A DNA stretch of 14,185 nt from Treponema sp. (GCA_016294035.1 JAEDCT010000034.1:1-14185); one strand, 5' to 3'. Shown: positions 1 through 6,368, numbered from the stretch's first letter. Translations and numbers: made by a program. Notes: generated by a model from the letters alone, not told the origin.

Positions 1-2
1 CT

Positions 3-353
3 TCTGTTGGTGTGCTTGCTAAGTCGCAGGGGGCTAAACCGGGCGAGAAGATTATTTATGGCCGTGATGGGAATGGGAATGTGACTTCTAAGATTTATCT
101 GCATAATGACGGGTCAATTTCCATTGAGACTGAAAAACCCATTTCTTTTGATGGTGAAAAGATAATTATTCAGGGCGGTGGTTCTGCTGCAGCCCGTGTG
201 GATGATACGGTGGAAGTGGAAATTCCTGCTCAGACTGTTGTTGTTGCTGTTAGCGGTGGAAGTGGTGCTCCCGCGGTTGGAACGATGAATGTTATGCCGA
301 TTAAGCTGCAGGGGAAAATTACCAGCGGTTCTAAGACTGTGGAGATTGGGTGA
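3..353 (+). CDS. baseplate spike / assembly protein, C-terminal part (Mu gp45 / P2 gpV-like), truncated at window start
   Basis: The frame is open to the left edge, so the GTG at 12 is probably internal and the true start lies outside the window. About 116 residues are visible. They read as short beta-strand repeats (IYGRDGNGNV, KIYLHNDGSISI), then a segment resembling the C-terminus of phage baseplate spike and PAAR-type proteins (AARVDDTVEVEI ... ITSGSKTVEIG). In that family this end forms the beta-helical membrane-piercing tip under the tail tube. The assignment rests on this pattern and on its place directly before the gp46-, gp47- and gp48-like genes, which is the Mu order. Its TGA overlaps the next gene's ATG by one base (TGATG), implying translational coupling. 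The family call is moderate because the diagnostic N-terminal OB domain is missing. Confidence 0.6.
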   Translation, partial: SVGVLAKSQGAKPGEKIIYGRDGNGNVTSKIYLHNDGSISIETEKPISFDGEKIIIQGGGSAAARVDDTVEVEIPAQTVVVAVSGGSGAPAVGTMNVMPIKLQGKITSGSKTVEIG

Positions 354-817
354 TGACGGAAGAATTTGGCGGTGATGTTTTGCTTTTTGACACTGAAGAC
401 GGAGGTGAAATTTCTGTCATCAATGGGCTTGTGATTCCTGATGGCGGTTTTCGCACGGCGGTTTATCTTTCGCTTTTTGGTGGCAATAAAGACGATGGCG
501 GTGAGGTTGCTTCTGGTGATACATGGTGGGGGAACAGGCTTGAAGGTGTTTCTGAGAATGAGAAGCTTGTTTCTCGCTTCATGTCTTTTGTTCGTTCTGT
601 TCCGTTGAACAGTAAGAATCTGAAGATTGCACAGGACAAGGCAGAGGAAGACTTGAAGTGGTTTCTTGATGATGACATTGCGGATTCTGTGGAAGTGGAG
701 CTTCTGGACGAGGGAAACAACAGGATTCAGCTTAACGTGAGGATTGAAAAATCCGGAGAAATTATTGAATCTGGAAAATATGCCCTTCAGTGGGAGGCGG
801 TGAAAAATGGCGTTTGA
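353..817 (+). CDS. phage GP46-family baseplate protein
   Basis: This 154-residue protein resembles the GP46 family of Mu-like phages, baseplate wedge components that partner the J-like protein. Visible family traits are an N-terminal acidic segment (LLFDTEDGGEISVINGLVIPDGG), a strand followed by LSLFGGNKDDGGE, the short motif GDTWWGNRL matching the family's 'GWWGD' turn, and a helical middle ending in a beta hairpin (SVEVELLDEGNNRIQLNVRIEKSGE). I start it at ATG 353 rather than GTG 350 because GGAG at 341-344 sits eight bases upstream of the ATG. The stop lies inside the next gene (11-base overlap), as expected in a tightly packed tail operon. Confidence 0.8.
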   Translation: MTEEFGGDVLLFDTEDGGEISVINGLVIPDGGFRTAVYLSLFGGNKDDGGEVASGDTWWGNRLEGVSENEKLVSRFMSFVRSVPLNSKNLKIAQDKAEEDLKWFLDDDIADSVEVELLDEGNNRIQLNVRIEKSGEIIESGKYALQWEAVKNGV

Positions 818-2012
818 AAACAAAACTATTGAGCAGGTTAACAATCTTATAATTTCCGGGATTGAAGCTGAATTGAATACAAAATTCAGGCTTCTTCCTA
901 AGTCTTTTATTCGTGTTCTCGCAAAGGTTCTTTCTGCTGTTTTTATTACGCTTTATAAACAGCAGGCGTGGATTTTTCTGCAGATGTTTGTTGACACTGC
1001 CAGTTTTGATGAAGTTGAAATTCTTGGGCGGAAAATACGCCCTCTTGTAATGTGGGGGAATCTTGTTGGAATCGGTGAGCCTGAAGGTGCTACTCATTGG
1101 CAGGGAAAGATTAAGGTTGAGGTTGCAAGCGTTAATACTTATCTTGACCAGGGAACACAATTTGTTGATCCTGCAACTGGGTTGATTTACATTACAACCG
1201 AGATTGTTCTTTTGAAGAATCCATTTGAGGAAATTGCTGTTAAATGTGCTGAAAGCGGTATTGCTGGAAATGTTGAAGTTGATGACGAGCTGAATGTTGC
1301 TTCTCCTTATTTCAACATCGGGAAAAAGGCTGTTGTGTCTGAAGTTACTGACAAGGCGGTAGATGAAGAAAGTGAAAGCAGCTATCGTTCTAGAGTTAAG
1401 TCACGCTGGCAGGTTCAGCCTCAGGGCGGTGCGCTTTACGACTATAGGAAGTGGGCGAGCGATGTTTCGGGTGTACTTCAGACTTATATATACAAGGATG
1501 ATGATTCTGCTGCAGGTGTTTTGATTTATGTTGTTTCTGACGATGAAAGCAGAATTGCAACTCCTGGAATGCTTAAAGAAGTTGGTGAGGCCTGTTCTTA
1601 TGATCCAGTAACGGGGGAGGGGAGAAAGCCTGTTACTGCGGTTCTGGACCCGGGAAATGATGGAAGCTATGGCAATGTTTGTGCCTGTTCGATTTCTAGT
1701 TTTACTGTTTATGTTGATGACTTTGAGGGGAATGAAATTGACAGCTTCAAGAGCAGCTGCAAAACAAATTTTGGTTCTTACTTTCTGGAGCGTGAGCCTT
1801 TTGTCCGTGGTCTTTCGGTTGATAATAACCGTGTAGACAGAATTTCTGCCGTTAATCTTACTTCAATTGCTAATGATATTGCTGAAGGTGTTAACGGATA
1901 TTTTGGGAAAATCAGGCTTGAAAAGAACGGAGAGATTATTACTGATTATACATTAGGTAAAGGAGAACTTGCTAAGCTTGAGAAGCTTTATGTCAACGGA
2001 GTTGAGGTATGA
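807..2012 (+). CDS. baseplate J family protein (Mu gp47-like)
   Basis: This 401-residue protein is a baseplate J-like wedge subunit, which forms the ring of wedges that triggers sheath contraction. The order of elements fits the family: a helical N-terminus (LPKSFIRVLAKVLSAVFITLYKQQAW), a cysteine-free beta domain with GIGEPEGATHWQGKIKVEVA, a 'GTQFVDPATGLIYITTE' stretch typical of J proteins, then DEESESSYRSRVKSRWQVQPQGG. That last segment matches the family's 'ESDEAYRARIL...QGG' signature. ATG 807 is preceded by a GGGAGG-type Shine-Dalgarno sequence near 790, with suboptimal spacing. The start overlaps the gp46-like gene by 11 bases and the stop overlaps the next gene by four (ATGA), so the three are very likely translated as one operon. 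Confidence 0.88.
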   Translation: MAFENKTIEQVNNLIISGIEAELNTKFRLLPKSFIRVLAKVLSAVFITLYKQQAWIFLQMFVDTASFDEVEILGRKIRPLVMWGNLVGIGEPEGATHWQGKIKVEVASVNTYLDQGTQFVDPATGLIYITTEIVLLKNPFEEIAVKCAESGIAGNVEVDDELNVASPYFNIGKKAVVSEVTDKAVDEESESSYRSRVKSRWQVQPQGGALYDYRKWASDVSGVLQTYIYKDDDSAAGVLIYVVSDDESRIATPGMLKEVGEACSYDPVTGEGRKPVTAVLDPGNDGSYGNVCACSISSFTVYVDDFEGNEIDSFKSSCKTNFGSYFLEREPFVRGLSVDNNRVDRISAVNLTSIANDIAEGVNGYFGKIRLEKNGEIITDYTLGKGELAKLEKLYVNGVEV

Positions 2013-2749
2013 GTTTTTTTAAGGTTTTTAAGCTGCTTTTTCCTCGTGTTAAGTCGTTTGAGCTTGTTTTTGAAACGAAGCTAAAAAAGTTTATCCGTGG
2101 TTTAAGCGTTCTTCCTGAAGATGTAAAAACGGAAACGGAGAAAGTTTTCCTGGATTTGTTTCCGGAAACTACAAGGTTTTTTGACGAGTGGGAAAAGCAG
2201 TTTGCTGTTTTGTTTGCAAGCGAACAGTATGGAGAAAACCGCGTTGGTATTCTGAAGGCTTTGTGGAAGGCAAATATGGGCGGGCAGTCTTTGGAATATA
2301 TTCAGGGCGTATTGCAGAGTGTCTTTCCGGAGATTAAGGTTTTTGAAAATAATCCTATAAAGAACCCCCGGGATGCTAATGCTGTTTTAAGCTGTATGTG
2401 TGGTCAGGAATGGTCTGTCTGTGGGAATAAGAAGCTGTCATGCGGATTTAAGCTTGGGGATGAAAAGTTTATTCCTACAGTTATTCGCAATGACAGAGAA
2501 CAGACTTATGACATCCCTGTTGATAAGCATTACTGGGAGAATTATTTTTTTGTTGCTAAAGATGTTGTGTTAAATAAGCGACAAGAAATTATTTATTGCC
2601 AGAAGATGACTGCTGATGCTAAGTGGAAGCCGTACGTTGAATACTTGATTTTGAAGATGAAGCCTGTACATACAGGTTGTATTGTTTTTATTGAATGGGA
2701 AGAAAATTATGATGCGACACGTTCGCAAAGGAGTGTTATAAATGCTTAA
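2009..2749 (+). CDS. Mu gp48-like tail protein (YmfQ / DUF2313-type)
   Basis: This 246-residue protein follows the J gene with an ATGA overlap. In Mu-type operons that position holds the gp48/YmfQ protein, which connects the baseplate wedge to the fibre. Supporting features are the N-terminal 'LFPETTRFFDEWEKQFAVL' (the family has an FPET..LL.EWER-like segment), a following helix-rich GILKALWKANMGGQSLEYIQ, a Cys-containing middle (CMCGQEWSVCGNKKLSCG), and the C-terminal 'MKPVHTGCIVFIEWEE', resembling the 'lkPaHt...' ending. The protein is somewhat longer than typical members because of the Cys/Tyr-rich insertion around residues 125-190. It overlaps the tail fibre gene by eight bases. Confidence 0.75.
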   Translation: MSFFKVFKLLFPRVKSFELVFETKLKKFIRGLSVLPEDVKTETEKVFLDLFPETTRFFDEWEKQFAVLFASEQYGENRVGILKALWKANMGGQSLEYIQGVLQSVFPEIKVFENNPIKNPRDANAVLSCMCGQEWSVCGNKKLSCGFKLGDEKFIPTVIRNDREQTYDIPVDKHYWENYFFVAKDVVLNKRQEIIYCQKMTADAKWKPYVEYLILKMKPVHTGCIVFIEWEENYDATRSQRSVINA

Positions 2750-3893
2750 ATTTAATAAGAATTATTCTGATTATACAGATGAAACGGATGAAAATTATCC
2801 GGAAGGAAAGGCAGTGAATGCTTCTTCTTCTGAAAGTTATGATGGTACTCCTCTTCTTGCGGAGTTCATGAATGATGTGAACGCTGCTCACATTGCCATG
2901 TATGAGAAGGCTTATGGCAACAGGGATGGAATAAACGGCCATGCAGACACGCAGAAAGCGTCTCAGTTTGCAGATGCTGTGGCAAAATACACTGATGACA
3001 AGGTGAAAGCTCATGCAGACGAGCGAGGATTGGCTGATGGTGTGCATGGTGCGACAAGTGAGGCTACTCCAGGGCAGATTGTAAGCCGAGATCAATTTGG
3101 GCGTGCAAAGGTTGCAGCCCCTGTTGAAAATGATGACATTGCAAATAAAAAATGGGTTCTGGAGGCTATATATCCAGTAGGATCTTTATACTGGTCAAGT
3201 AAAGCTACAAATCCATCTCAGTTGTTTGGGGGGACTTGGAAGCAGATTAAGGATTGTTTTGTCTGGGCAAAAGGTGATTCTGATAACATCAATGCGACAG
3301 GCGGATCAAAGACAGTGGCATTGACAGAAGCTAATATGCCTAGTCATAGCCATAGTTTTACGCCAAGCGGAACTATCACAATGAACGCCCATGCTCACGG
3401 ATTGAACGGACATAGGCATACATTCACGCCTGAAGGTACGGTGAGTAGTCATAATCACTCATTCACGCCTTCAGGTGTAGTAACGAGTTCTTTTTCAGGT
3501 ACAACCCACAGTTTTTATTCACCTCGTGCGGATGATACATTTGACATAGGAATTCTTGCAGGAGAAAATATAACATCAAGTTTTAGTTCTTCCAATCCGA
3601 AAATTAAAGAATATGCTGGTCGTGATAATGATCCATCAATTTTATTACAATGGACTGATGATGGTACTGTTTCTAGTTCTTTTGTCGGAAGTAGAAACGA
3701 TACAGAGTATACTAGTCCGATATTCACAGGTTCACAGGGTACTACAGATGGTGCTAGTGGAAATACCACATCTGTAACATCATCGGGAACTTTTTCCGGC
3801 ACCCAAGGTACCACAGGTTCAAAGGGTTCAGGAACTTCATTCAGTATTTTACCGCCTTATGTAGTAAAATACTGTTGGGAAAGAATTGCCTAA
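2742..3893 (+). CDS. tail fibre / receptor-binding protein with collar-type C-terminal domain; C-terminal half lies in an invertible segment
   Basis: This is a 383-residue fibre. Residues 1-130 are a polar N-terminal part that should attach to the baseplate. Residues 143-172 (IYPVGSLYWSS, NPSQLFGGTWKQI) are the signature of phage fibre/collar C-terminal domains. Residues 182-239 carry four HxH pairs (HSH 202-204, HAH 217-219, HRH 224-226, HNH 237-239), as in fibre tips that bind metal. The Gly/Ser/Thr-rich remainder ends in LPPYVVKYCWERIA, the family's standard ending. ATG 2742 has AAGGAG at 2728-2733. From codon 182 onward (base 3285) the sequence is mirrored by the opposite-strand cassette at 3896-4477, so the expressed receptor-binding half is probably one of two alternatives. 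By analogy with Mu S/S', it would decide host range. Confidence 0.85.
   Translation: MLKFNKNYSDYTDETDENYPEGKAVNASSSESYDGTPLLAEFMNDVNAAHIAMYEKAYGNRDGINGHADTQKASQFADAVAKYTDDKVKAHADERGLADGVHGATSEATPGQIVSRDQFGRAKVAAPVENDDIANKKWVLEAIYPVGSLYWSSKATNPSQLFGGTWKQIKDCFVWAKGDSDNINATGGSKTVALTEANMPSHSHSFTPSGTITMNAHAHGLNGHRHTFTPEGTVSSHNHSFTPSGVVTSSFSGTTHSFYSPRADDTFDIGILAGENITSSFSSSNPKIKEYAGRDNDPSILLQWTDDGTVSSSFVGSRNDTEYTSPIFTGSQGTTDGASGNTTSVTSSGTFSGTQGTTGSKGSGTSFSILPPYVVKYCWERIA
3285..3421 (+). repeat. left inverted-repeat arm of the fibre switch
   Basis: The first 33 bases (3285-3317, coding NINATGGSKTV) are identical to the reverse complement of 4445-4477. A second perfect block of 27 bases (3375-3401) matches 4361-4387. 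By eye there are about fifteen substitutions across the arm and no gaps. The perfect 33-base block at the outer edge is the best candidate for the crossover site. Confidence 0.85.
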
Positions 3894-3895
3894 AC

Positions 3896-4507
3896 TTACG
3901 CTATACGCTCGAAACAATACTTGACAACGTAAGGAGGCATAATGGAAAAATCAGTTCCACTTCCATTACTTTCTGTAATTCCAGCTGAACCTTTAAATGA
4001 GCCAGTTGCGGTTTCAGAAGTGGTATTTCCACTAGTACCATCTGTAGGTCCTTGCACTTTCAACTCGTGTGTATGGTCTCCTGTACAAGTTCCACTAATA
4101 TCAATCTTCGTAAAATTAATTATAGGATCAAATTTGGTGTTTTTCGTCTGGTAAGATGAATAATCATAGGCATTATCTGAGCCACTAAATACAATACCTG
4201 AAGCATTATTATCGTAACTTCCTACCACAGTGCCCCAATGAGTATTTCTAGTATTAGTTGCTATAGAATGAGTATGAATTCCAGACCAACTAAACTTCTC
4301 ATGTGCGGATTCGTTATCAGTCTTTCCGCTCCAACTAAAGCTATGCCTATGTTCGCCCAGTCCGTGAGCATGGGCGTTCATTGTGATTGTTCCCGATGGC
4401 GTAAAACTATGTGAATGACTAGGCATATTAGCTACTCCCAATGTCACTGTCTTTGATCCGCCTGTCGCATTGATGTTGAATGATTTGTTTTTTTGAGTTA
4501 AAATCAA
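3896..4507 (-). CDS. silent alternative tail-fibre C-terminal cassette (no real start)
   Basis: The open frame gives 203 residues only if a TTG at 4507 is used. That TTG has no Shine-Dalgarno sequence, and the ten residues before NINATGG (4478-4507) look like read-through, so this is a donor cassette rather than a gene. From codon 11 it parallels fibre residues 182 onward: same NINATGGSKTV start, same HSH, HAH and HRH pairs. The middle is unrelated and carries HTH and DHTHEL instead. It then returns to homology at SGNTTS and ends in MPPYVVKYCFERIA. Conservation at both ends with a divergent centre is what is expected of alternative receptor-binding tips. The intact frame argues that it is under selection, and so periodically expressed after inversion. 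Confidence 0.75.
   Translation of the reverse strand: MILTQKNKSFNINATGGSKTVTLGVANMPSHSHSFTPSGTITMNAHAHGLGEHRHSFSWSGKTDNESAHEKFSWSGIHTHSIATNTRNTHWGTVVGSYDNNASGIVFSGSDNAYDYSSYQTKNTKFDPIINFTKIDISGTCTGDHTHELKVQGPTDGTSGNTTSETATGSFKGSAGITESNGSGTDFSIMPPYVVKYCFERIA
4341..4477 (-). repeat. right inverted-repeat arm of the fibre switch
   Basis: This is the reverse-complement partner of 3285-3421. Identity begins exactly at 4477 and is perfect for 33 bases (4445-4477). It carries the same coding content, including NMPSHSHSF and NAHAHGL. Bases 4478-4523 beyond it show no resemblance to the sequence left of 3285. Confidence 0.85.
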
Positions 4508-4523
4508 ATTTAGGGAGTTTATT

Positions 4524-4769
4524 ATGACGGTAAAAGTATTAACAGTAGAGAATAATATTGAATGTTTTGAGACAGGAAAATTTGTGGTTTCTCCGGTGAA
4601 AGATATGAATCCACTTATACTTTCGGTATGGGTGTATTCTGGGAATAAGTTGATTTGCAGAAGGAAACGACATTTTACGTGGCTGTATAAACATTTTACT
4701 TTTAAGAGTAAAAAAGTCCAGGATGTCTTAAAGCAGATGGAAGAAGTGAAACAAGAAAATAAAGAATGA
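4524..4769 (+). CDS. small hypothetical protein next to the fibre switch
   Basis: This 81-residue protein has no family I recognise. ATG 4524 is well supported by GGGAG at 4513-4517. The gene begins only 46 bases outside the right arm, so it stays fixed whichever fibre cassette is active. The N-terminal half is beta-like (MTVKVLTVENNIECFETGKFVV, LILSVWVYSGNKLICRRK), while the C-terminal 30 residues are basic and helical (KSKKVQDVLKQMEEVKQENKE). A fibre assembly chaperone often follows a fibre gene in contractile phages, and a chaperone shared by both fibre versions would suit this position. That is positional inference only. Confidence 0.6.
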   Translation: MTVKVLTVENNIECFETGKFVVSPVKDMNPLILSVWVYSGNKLICRRKRHFTWLYKHFTFKSKKVQDVLKQMEEVKQENKE

Positions 4770-4789
4770 TATATTTAAAAAAACAGTGT

Positions 4790-4795
4790 TATAAT
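4790..4795 (+). promoter_or_regulatory. possible -10 element giving a leaderless transcript
   Basis: A perfect TATAAT ends five bases before ATG 4801, so transcription would begin at about the A of the start codon. No good -35 is visible (TGATAT at about 4767). AT-rich sequence makes chance matches common. Confidence 0.35.
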
Positions 4796-4800
4796 AGTTT

Positions 4801-5574
4801 ATGGCATTTTTAAAAATTCGTTATAATGATTTTATTTCTTCTCCAGTCGAGTGGGGCAGCTGCATACTTAATATTATATTGTGTTTGTGTATGGGATATT
4901 TTTATTTAGATTCTGATTATATTGTCCCGATGTTTTATGCGGCTTTCTTTTTTCTGTATATAATTGTCGTTTTTCTGACGGGTCGGCGGTTTATTCCGCT
5001 TATGTATATGCTCTATTGTTTGGGTGGAGTGCAGAATATAACGTTTATAAACTTGACCGGATGGTTTATTGTTATTGGTCTTTCCTGGTGGTTTCCGAAG
5101 TGGAAAAGACCAATGATGGTAATTTATGGGCTGGAAATTTTTCTGGTTTGTTTCAGGCATTTAAAATCGGTGTGGCATTTACTGGCGCATTTTGCTTTTT
5201 GTGTTGTTTTTTATGTTGCTGCAGAAAGCGTTAGAAAAAAGATTGAAAAAGAGGCTGTAGAACGCGCTGGAGAGGCTTTGAAGGGTTCGGTTGAGAAAAC
5301 TATCGAAAACGATATAAAAGATGCTCTACGCGAAGATTTAAGGGCAAATATGAAGCGTTTGGAGCTTACTGAAGGTGAAAGGGCTGTTGTTTCTCAGTTG
5401 GCTGAAGGGAAGATGATCAAGGAAGTTGAAGGCGTTTCAAAGAACACTAAGACTGATTACATTGAATCTGCAATGCTCAGGAACGGATGCAGAACCAAAG
5501 CGGAGCTTATTTCTTTGTATTCACTGGAAGAAAGGCTTCCTGAATTATTCCCATCGCTATTCCCAGAAAGTTAG
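4801..5574 (+). CDS. multi-pass membrane protein with C-terminal LuxR/GerE-type HTH
   Basis: This 257-residue protein has about five to six hydrophobic segments (roughly 20-37, 41-60, 64-80, 82-98, 104-120, 124-142). A charged helical linker follows (VRKKIEKEAVERAGEALKGSVEKTIEN, about 144-185). The C-terminal domain from 189 to 242 reads LTEGERAVVSQLAEGKMIKEVEG, then SKNTKTDYIESAMLRNGCRTKAELISLY. This tracks the LuxR-type HTH pattern of LT.rE..V..L..G....eia, S..TV...., rsraELi. A membrane-tethered DNA-binding protein is the plain reading. No Shine-Dalgarno sequence precedes ATG 4801; instead TATAAT lies at 4790-4795, suggesting a leaderless message. Function in the phage is unknown. Confidence 0.65.
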   Translation: MAFLKIRYNDFISSPVEWGSCILNIILCLCMGYFYLDSDYIVPMFYAAFFFLYIIVVFLTGRRFIPLMYMLYCLGGVQNITFINLTGWFIVIGLSWWFPKWKRPMMVIYGLEIFLVCFRHLKSVWHLLAHFAFCVVFYVAAESVRKKIEKEAVERAGEALKGSVEKTIENDIKDALREDLRANMKRLELTEGERAVVSQLAEGKMIKEVEGVSKNTKTDYIESAMLRNGCRTKAELISLYSLEERLPELFPSLFPES

Positions 5575-5579
5575 AATGT

Positions 5580-5605
5580 AATCCCGTGAGTTTGCGGGAT
5601 TTTTT
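5580..5605 (+). terminator. intrinsic terminator after the membrane-HTH gene
   Basis: Stem ATCCCG (5581-5586) pairs with CGGGAT (5595-5600), followed by a run of T at 5601-5605 and further T-rich sequence. It starts six bases after the stop at 5574. Confidence 0.75.
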
Positions 5606-5608
5606 ATT

Positions 5609-5614
5609 TATAAT
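5609..5614 (+). promoter_or_regulatory. possible -10 element for the sigma-like gene
   Basis: TATAAT lies seven bases before the preferred GTG start at 5622, placing a transcription start at or next to the codon. No convincing -35 is visible. The element lies in the T-rich tail of the previous terminator. Confidence 0.3.
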
Positions 5615-5621
5615 TTTTTAT

Positions 5622-5855
5622 GTGAAATTCGACAAAGTAAAATTGATTAATTCTTATTTTAAGTTCGCGGATAAAAGTAAAATTGAAGAGCTTAAAAAGA
5701 AGGTGCTTTTTTCTGACCGCCAGCTGAAGATTTTTGATTTGTATTATGTTCAGGGAAAGGACTGTGGTTTTATTGCAGATTCCCTCTGCGTGTGTCCTGG
5801 TGTGATCACCAAGGAACTGCACGCAATGAGGGAAAAGATGGTCAGGGTGATTTGA
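5622..5855 (+). CDS. small sigma-70 region 4-like HTH protein
   Basis: The open frame reaches back to GTG 5586, but that codon lies inside the terminator stem of the preceding gene, so I prefer GTG 5622 (77 residues). The C-terminal half reads LFSDRQLKIFDLYYVQGKDCGFIADSL then CVCPGVITKELHAMREKM. This fits the region 4 pattern (L..rqr.i..lyy.eg....eIA..l.vs...v...l...r). Such small HTH proteins in phages are often late-gene activators or divergent sigma factors. No Shine-Dalgarno sequence is present; TATAAT at 5609-5614 is seven bases upstream, so this may also be a leaderless gene. The start is uncertain; the domain call is moderate. Confidence 0.6.
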   Translation: MKFDKVKLINSYFKFADKSKIEELKKKVLFSDRQLKIFDLYYVQGKDCGFIADSLCVCPGVITKELHAMREKMVRVI

Positions 5856-5878
5856 GGCCCGAAGGCCTCGTGTTTTTT
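5854..5878 (+). terminator. intrinsic terminator after the sigma-like gene
   Basis: GAGGCC, a CGAA loop and GGCCTC (5854-5869) are followed by GTGTTTTTT. The stem overlaps the TGA stop at 5853-5855. On the opposite strand the same stem has a TTCG tetraloop but no following T run, so it is a terminator on the + strand only. Confidence 0.8.
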
Positions 5879-6092
5879 AAGCTACAACAAATAATTTAGA
5901 CTTGAGTAATTTGCAAATTGTATTTTTCATTTCTTCAACTGAATTTATTTTTCCTCCTAAAATTAAGCAATATATTGTTTCAACGATTGAATCAGTTGGC
6001 AGATAAAAAACTTCATATTCTTTTTCCATTTTTTCTACGATTGAATCAATAATTACTTTTAATTCTTTTTTTACTTTAATTTCATTTGTCAT
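5877..6092 (-). CDS. small hypothetical protein, second gene of a reversed two-gene unit
   Basis: This 71-residue protein is of no family I recognise. The frame is open to 6170, but ATG 6092 is the supported start, with AAGGA at 6101-6105 spaced eight bases. The sequence is helical, charged at the N-terminus (MTNEIKVKKELKVIIDSIVE) and hydrophobic later (SIVETIYCLILGG). It lies opposite in direction to the phage late genes on either side, downstream of the 6355 gene and probably cotranscribed with it. A hairpin (6106-6121) touches its ribosome binding site. The arrangement suggests a moron, a gene expressed independently of the lytic programme, but nothing in the protein shows its job. Confidence 0.6.
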   Translation of the reverse strand: MTNEIKVKKELKVIIDSIVEKMEKEYEVFYLPTDSIVETIYCLILGGKINSVEEMKNTICKLLKSKLFVVA

Positions 6093-6105
6093 AATTTTAT
6101 TCCTT

Positions 6106-6121
6106 GCACCCTTGCGGGTGC
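6106..6121 (-). promoter_or_regulatory. hairpin abutting the ribosome binding site of the 6092 gene
   Basis: GCACCC and GGGTGC form a six-base stem with a four-base loop. On the - strand transcript the stem ends at 6106 and the Shine-Dalgarno sequence AAGGA begins at 6105. It could modulate translation. On the + strand it is followed by TTTT, so it might also end stray + transcripts. Confidence 0.5.
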
Positions 6122-6127
6122 TTTTAA

Positions 6128-6355
6128 TTAAAAATCTGTTGCCCATTCGCCAGCATGGGCAACTTTCCAATTTTCCCAGCGTTTTTCACCTTTAATTGTA
6201 ATTAACTTTTTTTCGACTGTATCAAACAAAGTGTAACCAGTTTCAACGCCCTGCAATAGATAGCGTTCTTTTTTGTTGTTTGCTGGATCGTTTTTCATTG
6301 CTTCTCTGTTTGTTTTTACTGTCCAATTACCGATTTTTTCACAAGTTACTGTCAT
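6128..6355 (-). CDS. small hypothetical protein, first gene of the reversed unit
   Basis: This 75-residue protein is unrecognised. ATG 6355 has AAGGAG at 6363-6368. The protein is polar and mixed: CEKIGNWTVKTNREA, an AN/KKER segment, then YTLFDTVEKKLITIKGEKRW and WKVAHAGEWATDF. It has no signal peptide, membrane segment or clear motif. The five tryptophan/tyrosine-rich short strands suggest a small beta fold. It is directly downstream of a near-consensus promoter (6399-6427) and a leader hairpin, and shares the leader pattern 'GCAAGGA(A/G)TAAAATTATGACA' in outline with the 6092 gene. Confidence 0.6.
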   Translation of the reverse strand: MTVTCEKIGNWTVKTNREAMKNDPANNKKERYLLQGVETGYTLFDTVEKKLITIKGEKRWENWKVAHAGEWATDF

Positions 6356-6368
6356 AATTTTACTCCTT

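Larger units (their letters stand above)
3285..4477. other. predicted invertible DNA segment switching the tail-fibre C-terminus
   Basis: The segment is bounded by inverted, collinear copies of the same fibre-coding sequence: x on the + strand matches 7762-x on the - strand without gaps from 3285 to about 3421. Inside are two complete alternative C-terminal cassettes, 202 codons (+) and 193 codons (-), arranged tail to tail with stops at 3891-3893 and 3896-3898. Inversion at the arms would keep reading frame and give a 374-residue fibre. The homology stops abruptly at 3285 and 4477, and outside those positions the flanks are unrelated. Mu, P1 and similar phages use this layout for host-range switching with a DNA invertase. 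Here the layout is seen and the switching is inferred. Confidence 0.8.

Noticed and set aside
230..844. 204-residue open frame on the - strand across the gp46-like gene
   Set aside because: It lies wholly antisense to two well-supported tail genes, has no ribosome binding site and is low-complexity in a way typical of shadow frames.
3285..3893. Diversity-generating retroelement as the source of fibre variation
   Set aside because: No reverse transcriptase or template repeat is visible, and the differences between the two arms are not confined to adenines.
3942..4154. 70-residue + strand open frame with AGGAGG before ATG 3942
   Set aside because: It is antisense to the silent fibre cassette; the apparent ribosome site is the reverse complement of the conserved PPYVV codons.
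4478..4507. TTG start giving a 203-residue independent gene from the inverted cassette
   Set aside because: There is no Shine-Dalgarno sequence or promoter, and the added ten residues match nothing; homology begins exactly at 4477.
5586..5621. GTG 5586 as the start of the sigma-like gene
   Set aside because: It lies inside the stem of the preceding terminator and adds a hydrophobic leader translated from the terminator's T run.
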